Below, piece after piece: positions 8,093 to 15,972 of a DNA stretch of 36,010 bases. Numbering within the stretch: the stretch's first letter is position 1; each line of letters begins with the position of its first letter. The position numbers and the translations under genes were made by a program. The notes beneath the pieces were generated by a model that saw nothing but the letters and a program-made list of their open reading frames with translations, was not told the DNA's origin and did no database searches. The DNA comes from Limnohabitans sp. (GTDB lineage: Bacteria; Pseudomonadota; Gammaproteobacteria; Burkholderiales; Burkholderiaceae_C): positions 1-36,010 of the forward strand of contig JALRIL010000155.1 in assembly GCA_023255445.1 (NCBI GenBank). The letters are read 5' to 3'.

Positions 8093-11000
8093 ATGTCAAA
8101 CAACAAACACCTGGGTTTGAAGCGCCGCAACAGCGGCATGATGGCGTTGGAACAGCGCTTTATGTTTGATGGGGCGGCGGTGGATACGCTGCACGACCAA
8201 TTGGTCGACTCATCTGTAGCAGATGCTTCAACAGTTGTCGTGGCTGATGTTTTTAAATTTGACGCGTCCACGTCTAGCCTGTCGAGTACGGCCCAGTTGG
8301 CCCATCAACAAGTGCGCGACTACCTGGCTGGGGCAACCGATGCGCAGTTGTTTGATATTTTCAATGGCGGAAAGACGGCGCCTGACGCTGCTTGGACGGA
8401 GCGATTGGCCAGCCTGCGCGAGGCTTTTGCGAACGGTTCATTCAATGTGAACGTGGTGGCCATGGACAGCGCCAGCCAGTTCACGGCTGTTGCTGCTTTT
8501 GCCGAAAATGGCCCTGATGGCCAACCCACAATCTTCATCAACACCTACTGGTTTGGGATGTTTGATGCGCCCGATGCCACCCGTGCCTTGGTGGAAGAAG
8601 TTGGCCATGCTTTTGATGCCTACTTGAATCCCAATGCCGATTCGGCAGGGGACGAAGGCGAGTCTTTCGCAGACATGGTGATTGATGGCTCAGTTAGCCA
8701 AGAGCAAAGCTCTGCCTTGTTGACCCAAAATGACCACGGCCAAGTGGTAGTCAACGGCGTTTCGTACGAAGTCGAATTCGCCTCATTTAATTTTGTGAAC
8801 GCGTACCACATGGTGTACGACTGGGACACGCAAAACAACAGCGAAGATACGACTGAGCGTTGGGCGAGCAAAGAACAGAATTTGCATTACTTCAATACTG
8901 CAGGCCTTGGTGTCGTCAGTATTTCTGATGGGTCAAACGGAACCAACTTTAGCGGCAACGATGTGTCAGCTGTTGCGTTGACGATTGGTGGGCAAACCTA
9001 CTACGGCTGGATCAGCCGTCCCATCAAGTCCAACGGCATTGTTCGTGGTTTTTACTTCTGGACCGATGTCAACTTCACATCATTGGCCTTGGCGCAAGCA
9101 GACGGCAACCAGGATAGTGCTGTCGGAGATCCAGGTAATTCAGATAACCGTGGTTTTGTGCTGGTGGTTGATCAAACTTGGTTTAACCAACAAATCGCTG
9201 ATACGGATTTCACCAAGGAATTCACATCCACATCTAAAGATGTTCTTGACGGTTACGTGACAAGCGGGAGTACGTTGACTGTTGCGAGTGTTGGCTCTTC
9301 GTCGGATCGAGTGGATAGTGCGTTGAATGGTGTCGCCGAGAGTAACACTAACATGGCGCCGAGTGCAGTCAATGATGTGGCCTCAGGTACACCCAGTGCA
9401 ACGCCCTCTGCCGATCAAGGAAGCGCTGCTTTGGAGGAGGGCTACAACACCAACACTTCTACGGTGATCACGGCCACGATTGACGGTTCGGGCAACGTGC
9501 TTGCCAACGACACTGACTCCAATTCCGACAGTCTTAGTGTCACCACGATCACAAGCAAATTGACAGGGGCTTCAGGTACCGCATCTTCAGGTGGAACGCA
9601 AATCGTTGGTAAGTACGGTACGCTGACCATGCAGGCAGACGGTGATTGGACTTACGAAGTCAATAACTCAAGCGCAACGATCAACGCCTTGCTCAGCGGA
9701 AACATTCAGGAAGACTTCACCTACACAGCCAGCGACGGTAAAGGTGGAACTTCTACAGCCACACTGACTGTGCAGATCAAAGGAAGCAACGATGCGCCCG
9801 TGGCTACAAATGATTACAACATCGCCAAAGAGCACACCAGTACCAACGACACTGGATATAACGCCACTGGCAATGTGTTGCCCAATGACACAGATGTAGA
9901 TACGGGAGATACGAAAAGTATTGCAGGGATTGTTCAGCTGGGTAATGCTGATGCGGCCACAATTGTTTCTACAACAACTGACTCAATTGTGAGATTTGAC
10001 GCTTCGGCTGAACCCTCATTTGGTGCGAACCAAGTTGAGAGCAAAAAACTGTACCTGAATGTGTCTGGAACTTATAGAGCGATTTACGGGTCCAGCAATC
10101 TGCAAGTCTATGCACTCTCCGGAGGAGTTACAGATTCCAACAACGATGACATTTGGGATGTGAAACTGAGCGAGGATGTTTACTATTACATGGTAAACAC
10201 AACGCGTTATGACATTTCCCTTGCTGAACTTGCTAATCGTCAAGTTGCTTTTTCTTCTTCCACTTCGGCAACAACTAATGGTGGTGGAAGTGATAAGTTG
10301 GCGCTGCTCACAACCACAGAGTCGACAGGGACTTACACAGTCGATCTTTCAAATTACACAGGAAGCATAGCTGTTGGAGCTGCTCTGTGGTACGACAACG
10401 ATTCAACGGCCAATATCAACTACGTCAATAGCCTTTTGACTGTTCAGTCAATCGCTTATGACGCGAATGGAAATCCAACACAAGTGACGTTGAACGGAAG
10501 GATTCCGTTTTCAACAGGTACTGCGATTGAATTCAGAAGCTCGCTCTCTACGGGCGTCACATATTCCGGCCAATACGGCACCTTGAACTTGGCTGCGAAC
10601 GGGTCTTATACATACACACCCTATACAGACAATTCCGCAATTAACGATGGTGACATCGTCACAGAAGTGTTCGACTACACCATGCAGGACACGGCGGGGC
10701 AAACGAGCGCTGCCAAGCTGTACATCACAGTGACGGGTTCAGGCACCAACGATCCTGTGCTTACTGCTGATACGGCAACGGCCTATGAGGCTGGCGTCGG
10801 TCGGGACGGAAGTAACACGGTCATTAATGGAACAACCGTCTATACCGGAGCCGCTGCAACGGGGGACGTTTTGTCGAATGACAAGGAGAAATACAGCGCG
10901 TCCTCCAACCAAATTGGAACGGGTTATGTAGCGCAGGTAGGTAGAACCGGCGCGGGGAGCTATACAACCATTGATGCCACAGGTGATGGCCGAACAACCA

Positions 11001-14000
11001 CCGATTCTGCGACCGTCACAGGCCTCTATGGCAGTTTATTGATTGATGATCATGGATCGTTCACTTACACAGTCGCCGATTCCAACATAACAGTAAACGC
11101 ACTGCAGGTGGGTCAAACGCTGACGGAAACATTCAGCTACCAAGTGAAAAATACCTTAAGTCCCATTGGATACTCATGGTCGACCTTGACGATCACTATC
11201 CAAGGCACAAACGACACTCCTACAGCTGTTGCAGACACGGGTTCTGCACTGACCGAAGATGTCACTACATCCACCAGCGGTAATGTCACGACCAACGACA
11301 CCGATGTAGATACCGGTGATACAAAAACCGTTACCAAGGCTGGTACATCCTCAGCAAATACCTCGATCACAGCGGGTACGACCTCCGCCAACGGCTTGGC
11401 TGTAGATGGTACCTACGGGCGCTTGATCATTGGTGCAGATGGCACCTACACCTACACACTGGGCGTTACATCTGCACAAAACACAGCTGTCCAAGCATTG
11501 AACAGTGCAAGCACGCCACCTACAGAAACGTTTAACTACGAACTTACCGACAGCCGCGGAGCTACATCCACGACAACTTTGACATTTACCGTTAATGGGA
11601 CAAACGAGCCCCCGGTCAACCAGTTGAACGGAGCGTCTTTCTCCAATACATCGACAACAACTCTGACAACGGCCATAAACACTGATTTGGTCTTTACAGG
11701 TGTAAACGCGATTTCCGTGGCAGATGCTGATAATGACTTGGCGTCTGTCACGCTGACCGTTGAACATGGAACGCTCAGCTTTACTGGTGGAACCGCGGCT
11801 TCAACAACTGGCAGTTCAGTCACCATCACGGGTACGCAGGCCAGTATCAACGCTGCATTGGCTTATTTGAAGTACACGCCAACCACGAGTTACACAGGGT
11901 CCGATTACCTGACGATTGCCAGTAAAGATGCAACCAACCGTTGGGATACCGATGGCATCGCCATCAATATTCCAACGGCATTCACTGGTCCCACTGTACT
12001 GGAAAGCGATCTTTCAACAGGCAGTAACTCCGCGGGCAGCGGTGAGGTTAACAACATCACGTTGACGGCGCCAACAGGTCAAACCTTTGGAGCCAATACA
12101 CAATCAGGAACCGATACCTACGGAAGCTGGACCTTGACTACCGGTGGTGTTTTCACTTATACGCTCACCAGCGCGCCTGCCGTCAGTGGTGCAAACAGCA
12201 CCCGCACCGTCAACATTCTGACCTATGACGCTTTCGGCAATGCCACCACCAACACGGTTACAGTCACCATCACCGACGATGCGCCAGTTGCCAACGCCAA
12301 CACCAAAACTGTCAACGAGGGCGCATCGGCTTCAGGTAATGTGCTGACAGATGGTACTGTTGACGTGTTTGGCGCTGATGGTGCCAAAACAACTTCACCC
12401 ACAGGAGGAGTTGTTGGCGTTCGCGCATCGGGTGGAGACACCACTACAGCGGTCACTTCAGGTACGGGTTCGTCTATTTCAGGTACGTATGGGTCGTTAA
12501 CGCTCAATGCCGACGGTAGCTATACCTATACGGCGACCGCGTCCATTTCTGCGACGGTGACCGATACCTTCGTCTACACCATCGAGGATGCAGACGGAGA
12601 TCGATCCACTACAACGCTCACGATAACAGTCAACGACGCCTCTACGCCCACCATTGCAGTGACTGGTTATGGCCCTGTTAATGAGGGGTCTACATACGCG
12701 ACTTTTACTGTTCAACCTGGTAACAGCTCGAGCAGTGACCTTATCGACTTGAGTGTGTCGAATGGAACGACTTCCTTGAGTACTCCTGCAATGGAGTATT
12801 CGACTGACGGTACCAACTGGATTGTGTACGACAACACCCACAAACCCAATGGGGGAGGTGTTTTTTACGTTCGTGTGAACATCACCAGCGAAGCTGATAC
12901 GACTTACGAAGGTTCAGAAAGCTTCTCGTTAGTGGCTGCTTACACCGCCAACTCATCGATTACCGACTCGGCATCTACGTCAATTATTGATGACGGCACG
13001 GGCACAAACTACACCGGCAACGTCAGCGGTGGTAGCCCTGTAACGAATACGACCAGTTTGAATGATGACCGTGCGTTGGCAGTGAACTCGATCACGGTCA
13101 ATGAAGGTGGTGGTTATGCGGTCTTCACGGTGAGTGCGAATGCAGGCCAGACGATGAACCTGGCGCTGAGCAACGGCACGACTAATCCGACGGCGACGAG
13201 CGGGACGGACTACACCAACGCGCTGGAGTACTGGGATGGATCGGCTTGGGTTTCTTACACGGCGGGCTTCACGGTGCCGGGCACCAGCAATGCGGCGGTG
13301 TCGCTGTATGTGCGTGTGGCCATCACCAACGACAGCACGTTTGAAAACGCTGAAGACTTCAAGCTGACGGCGACGTACACCAGCGGAGCGAGCCGTTCGG
13401 CCACGGGTGTGGCCACCATTGTGGACGATGGCACGGGGACTAAATACGACGGCACAATCACCAGTGGTTCACCTACCACAGACACTAATAATCTAGATGA
13501 TGACCGTTCTGGCCCCATCGCAGTTACCGGCGGCAACTACAACGAAAACTCCCCCCGTGCCGTTTTCACTGTTACGGCTAATTCCGGACAAGTGCTGACC
13601 CTTGATGTTCAAAATGCCGCGCAGCCTGGAAAGGCACCTACGGGCGACAACGAAGGTAAGGCCAACGATTCGTTAGACACAGCTGATATTTACTACTCAT
13701 TGGACGGTGGCACCACATGGCAGCTGTACACCGGCCCAATCACTGCGGGCAATGTGCCAGTGCTGGTTGCTGTTGACATTACGAACGAGCGTGATGATGT
13801 CTACGAAGGTGAAGAGCAGCTCAAGCTGGTGGTTACCTCGGGCGGTCAGTCTGCGTCTGGCTTCTCTTCGATCTTTGATGATGGCACCGGCGTTGTGACG
13901 AATGAGATCACAGAAGATACGCAAAACGATACGGGTGCAAATGATCCATCGGTGACCAAGGACGACGATCGCCCTAAACCTGTGGATTCAACTGCTTCCC

Positions 14001-14632
14001 CCGCGCCTTTGATGGAGCCAGCGCTGATTCAGGCACCGCAAGTTATTGCTGAGTCGAGGCCTCAAGTTCAGTCTTTCAGTGGAGTACTGCGTCCAGCAGA
14101 GCCACCTATCTCTCTGGGCCAGACTTTGACCAGTGAGAACGGACACCCGATTTTGGTCAGTGAAACTGCGTTGCCAGGCCTGAGCTTGTATCAAGGCATC
14201 ACAGACCAGTTTGTGCAATCGACCACAGACGTTACCAAGATCAGTATTCCCTTTGACGCCTTTATCCATTCGGATAAAAACGCCGTGATCAAACTGCAGG
14301 CGAAGCAGTCCGATGACTCGCCCTTGCCAAGTTGGGTGGAGTTTGATCCTGCCGCCGGTACATTCACGGTCAAGCCGCCCAAGGACTTCAAAGGTAAGCT
14401 GGACCTGAAGGTCATTGCCCGCGATGACCAAGGCAACGAGGCCGTGTCGATGTTCCAGATGTTCGTGGGTGAACAAGACGCGCCCGCAACCGAGCGCCCG
14501 CAAGGCCGCAACAGCTTTACAGAAAAGCTGCGCATGGCTGGCAAGCGCCCGGTGACCTTGGTGCGTATGGCCGATGGTTCGCACAAAGCGTTGGAGCGAG
14601 TTGTGGCGGTTAACAAAGTGCGCGCTGGATGA
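8093..14632 (+). CDS. Giant VCBS/Calx-beta repeat surface protein with LEQRFMFDGAA N-terminal motif (putative adhesin)
   Basis: 2179 residues with no Sec signal peptide. Order: basic N-terminus with MALEQRFMFDGAAV (17-30), a variant of the LEPR-type motif at the start of many large exported proteins; a region with EEVGH (168-172) and GDEGE (186-190) resembling a degenerate metallopeptidase; an unassigned domain (about 230-410); four VCBS/cadherin-like repeats (about 421-1175), each ending like GTNDTP; a further cadherin-like stretch with YTPTTSYTGSDYLTI (about 1176-1300); two more beta-sandwich units (about 1300-1520); three Calx-beta-like units joined by DDGTGT...DDDR linkers (about 1520-1965); and an Ig/cadherin-like domain (LPSWVEFDPAAGTFTV, about 2080) before a basic tail. 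No RTX nonapeptides are seen. Adhesion is inferred from architecture. The flanking channel and adaptors are its likely exporters. Base composition varies between domains. Confidence 0.9.
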   Translation: MSNNKHLGLKRRNSGMMALEQRFMFDGAAVDTLHDQLVDSSVADASTVVVADVFKFDASTSSLSSTAQLAHQQVRDYLAGATDAQLFDIFNGGKTAPDAAWTERLASLREAFANGSFNVNVVAMDSASQFTAVAAFAENGPDGQPTIFINTYWFGMFDAPDATRALVEEVGHAFDAYLNPNADSAGDEGESFADMVIDGSVSQEQSSALLTQNDHGQVVVNGVSYEVEFASFNFVNAYHMVYDWDTQNNSEDTTERWASKEQNLHYFNTAGLGVVSISDGSNGTNFSGNDVSAVALTIGGQTYYGWISRPIKSNGIVRGFYFWTDVNFTSLALAQADGNQDSAVGDPGNSDNRGFVLVVDQTWFNQQIADTDFTKEFTSTSKDVLDGYVTSGSTLTVASVGSSSDRVDSALNGVAESNTNMAPSAVNDVASGTPSATPSADQGSAALEEGYNTNTSTVITATIDGSGNVLANDTDSNSDSLSVTTITSKLTGASGTASSGGTQIVGKYGTLTMQADGDWTYEVNNSSATINALLSGNIQEDFTYTASDGKGGTSTATLTVQIKGSNDAPVATNDYNIAKEHTSTNDTGYNATGNVLPNDTDVDTGDTKSIAGIVQLGNADAATIVSTTTDSIVRFDASAEPSFGANQVESKKLYLNVSGTYRAIYGSSNLQVYALSGGVTDSNNDDIWDVKLSEDVYYYMVNTTRYDISLAELANRQVAFSSSTSATTNGGGSDKLALLTTTESTGTYTVDLSNYTGSIAVGAALWYDNDSTANINYVNSLLTVQSIAYDANGNPTQVTLNGRIPFSTGTAIEFRSSLSTGVTYSGQYGTLNLAANGSYTYTPYTDNSAINDGDIVTEVFDYTMQDTAGQTSAAKLYITVTGSGTNDPVLTADTATAYEAGVGRDGSNTVINGTTVYTGAAATGDVLSNDKEKYSASSNQIGTGYVAQVGRTGAGSYTTIDATGDGRTTTDSATVTGLYGSLLIDDHGSFTYTVADSNITVNALQVGQTLTETFSYQVKNTLSPIGYSWSTLTITIQGTNDTPTAVADTGSALTEDVTTSTSGNVTTNDTDVDTGDTKTVTKAGTSSANTSITAGTTSANGLAVDGTYGRLIIGADGTYTYTLGVTSAQNTAVQALNSASTPPTETFNYELTDSRGATSTTTLTFTVNGTNEPPVNQLNGASFSNTSTTTLTTAINTDLVFTGVNAISVADADNDLASVTLTVEHGTLSFTGGTAASTTGSSVTITGTQASINAALAYLKYTPTTSYTGSDYLTIASKDATNRWDTDGIAINIPTAFTGPTVLESDLSTGSNSAGSGEVNNITLTAPTGQTFGANTQSGTDTYGSWTLTTGGVFTYTLTSAPAVSGANSTRTVNILTYDAFGNATTNTVTVTITDDAPVANANTKTVNEGASASGNVLTDGTVDVFGADGAKTTSPTGGVVGVRASGGDTTTAVTSGTGSSISGTYGSLTLNADGSYTYTATASISATVTDTFVYTIEDADGDRSTTTLTITVNDASTPTIAVTGYGPVNEGSTYATFTVQPGNSSSSDLIDLSVSNGTTSLSTPAMEYSTDGTNWIVYDNTHKPNGGGVFYVRVNITSEADTTYEGSESFSLVAAYTANSSITDSASTSIIDDGTGTNYTGNVSGGSPVTNTTSLNDDRALAVNSITVNEGGGYAVFTVSANAGQTMNLALSNGTTNPTATSGTDYTNALEYWDGSAWVSYTAGFTVPGTSNAAVSLYVRVAITNDSTFENAEDFKLTATYTSGASRSATGVATIVDDGTGTKYDGTITSGSPTTDTNNLDDDRSGPIAVTGGNYNENSPRAVFTVTANSGQVLTLDVQNAAQPGKAPTGDNEGKANDSLDTADIYYSLDGGTTWQLYTGPITAGNVPVLVAVDITNERDDVYEGEEQLKLVVTSGGQSASGFSSIFDDGTGVVTNEITEDTQNDTGANDPSVTKDDDRPKPVDSTASPAPLMEPALIQAPQVIAESRPQVQSFSGVLRPAEPPISLGQTLTSENGHPILVSETALPGLSLYQGITDQFVQSTTDVTKISIPFDAFIHSDKNAVIKLQAKQSDDSPLPSWVEFDPAAGTFTVKPPKDFKGKLDLKVIARDDQGNEAVSMFQMFVGEQDAPATERPQGRNSFTEKLRMAGKRPVTLVRMADGSHKALERVVAVNKVRAG
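9358..11620 (+). repeat. Four VCBS-type domain repeats within the giant protein
   Basis: Protein-level repeats of roughly 130-320 residues. Each opens with APxAxND/ADT, continues with GNVLxNDTDxD, a Y-G-xL-x-x-ADGxxTYT strand, and closes with LTVxIxGTND. The phrase NDTDVDTGDTK occurs in two copies (about 9886 and 11296) with similar DNA. The second unit is enlarged by a roughly 200-residue insert (about 9937-10560). These domains usually stack as a stalk in surface proteins and often bind calcium. Confidence 0.8.
12655..13990 (+). repeat. Three Calx-beta-like repeats within the giant protein
   Basis: Three consecutive units each show xVNEG/NENS...AVFTV, a sentence like YSxDGxxWxxY, a strand VRVxITNExDxxYEGxE, and a linker DDGTGTxYxG...SPxTxTxxLDDDR. 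The acidic DDGTG/DDDR linkers are typical calcium-binding candidates. The middle unit (about 13085-13440) is more GC-rich at the DNA level and favours GCG/ACG codons compared with its neighbours. Confidence 0.75.
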
Positions 14633-15969
14633 TGCAAGCCTTTGGGGATTTGTCTCGGCGTGCTCGTCATGCCGAGACGGACCGTGAGCTCGGGTTTGTG
14701 TGGGTCAATGACACCATGGCCTTGGCGCCTTACCGCCAGGCGGCGTTGTGGTTGGCGAACGAGGGTGTGTGGTGTTTGTCTGGCGTGGTGCAGGTGGATG
14801 CCAATGTGCCCCATGCCCAGTGGCTAGACGCCGTCGCGCACCATGTACACGCCTTGGAGCCAGGGCAGGGCGCCGTCCGTAACTTTACGGCTGCAGATTT
14901 ACCTGCAGACCTGGCCAGCCAGTGGGCACAGTGGTGGCCGGCGCACGCTGTGTGGTTAGGCTCAACCCATGCACACATCAAAGGCGCAGGCATCTTGCTG
15001 CGCGAAGAGCCTTGGCAACCCGACGAACTGGCCGCCCTGCAAGAGTGGGCCGATGTGTGGTGGCATGCCTTTGCGGCCCTGCATAAGCCGAAGGCACTGC
15101 GCTTACGCGGCTGGAAAGACAAGCTCAAAAACGCATTCGCATGGTCGCCAGACAAGCCCTGGTTCAAGCAGCGCCGCCTGCAAATTTTGGGCGCATTGGT
15201 GGCGGTTTTGCTCTGGCCTGTTCGTTTGACGGTGCTGGCCCCCGGCGAGCTGGTGCCCGCGCACCCAGTGGTGGTGCGCGCCCCGCTCGATGGCGTGATA
15301 GACGTGTTCCATGTCCAACCCAACCAGCAGGTCAAAGCGCAGCAACCTTTGTTCAGTTTTGACGAGATGGTGATCCAGGCGCGCCTTGAGGTGGCCCAGC
15401 AAACCCTGGCTACCGCCGAGACGGACTACCGCCAGACCAGCCAAATGGCCTTGAGCGACGCGCGCTCCAAATCGCAGTTGGGTTTGCTGGCGGGCAAGGT
15501 GGAAGAGCGCCGCGCCGAAACGGACTACCTCCAAGAGCAATTGGCCCGCGCACGGGTGCTTGCGCCTCAGGCTGGCGTGGTGCTGATGGACGACCCCTCG
15601 GAGTGGATGGGTAAACCCGTGAGCACGGGTGAGCGTATTTTGCGCATTGCGACGCTCAACGATATGGAGGTGGAGGCCTGGTTGCCTCTGGCCGATGCCA
15701 TTGCGCTGGAGCCGGGCGATGCGGTCACCTTGTACCTCAGCGCCAGCCCGCTGTCGCCCGTGTCGGCCACCTTGCGCTACATGGCGCACGATGCCGTGCA
15801 ACGCCCGGATGGCAGCTTTGCCTATCGGGTGCGTGCCACGCTGGACGCCAAAACCGAGCATCGCGTAGGCCTGAAGGGCACAGCGCGTGTGCATGGTCAG
15901 TGGGTGCCCATGGTGTATTGGGCGCTGCGCCGGCCCTGGGCCACGGTGCGTGCCTATCTGGGTTGGTAA
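14629..15969 (+). CDS. Inner-membrane HlyD-like adaptor with N-terminal GAF-like region
   Basis: A 446-residue protein whose ATG overlaps the giant-protein stop as ATGA. The N-terminal about 180 residues are cytoplasmic and resemble a degenerate GAF domain (GFVWVNDTMALAPYRQAALW); this assignment is tentative. One transmembrane helix (about 184-204, ILGALVAVLLWPVRL) follows. The periplasmic part has a lipoyl half-domain (VVVRAPLDGVIDVFHVQPNQ, about 215-245), a short helical hairpin, the second half (RARVLAPQAGVVLMD), and a beta-barrel (MEVEAWLPLADAIALEPGD). This is the topology of type I secretion adaptors, but no ABC transporter is next to it. The downstream M50/HlyD fusion starts three bases after the stop, suggesting the two form one complex. 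Confidence 0.85.
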   Translation: MMQAFGDLSRRARHAETDRELGFVWVNDTMALAPYRQAALWLANEGVWCLSGVVQVDANVPHAQWLDAVAHHVHALEPGQGAVRNFTAADLPADLASQWAQWWPAHAVWLGSTHAHIKGAGILLREEPWQPDELAALQEWADVWWHAFAALHKPKALRLRGWKDKLKNAFAWSPDKPWFKQRRLQILGALVAVLLWPVRLTVLAPGELVPAHPVVVRAPLDGVIDVFHVQPNQQVKAQQPLFSFDEMVIQARLEVAQQTLATAETDYRQTSQMALSDARSKSQLGLLAGKVEERRAETDYLQEQLARARVLAPQAGVVLMDDPSEWMGKPVSTGERILRIATLNDMEVEAWLPLADAIALEPGDAVTLYLSASPLSPVSATLRYMAHDAVQRPDGSFAYRVRATLDAKTEHRVGLKGTARVHGQWVPMVYWALRRPWATVRAYLGW

Positions 15970-15972
15970 GCC

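Noticed and set aside
9358-13990. CRISPR array or DNA-level tandem repeats
   Set aside because: The repetition is at protein level with divergent DNA; there are no short identical repeats with regular spacers.
13900-14632. RTX nonapeptide repeats or a type I C-terminal secretion signal in the giant protein
   Set aside because: No GGxGxDxLx repeats were found; the acidic DDGTG/DDDR linkers belong to Calx-beta units and the C-terminus is basic.
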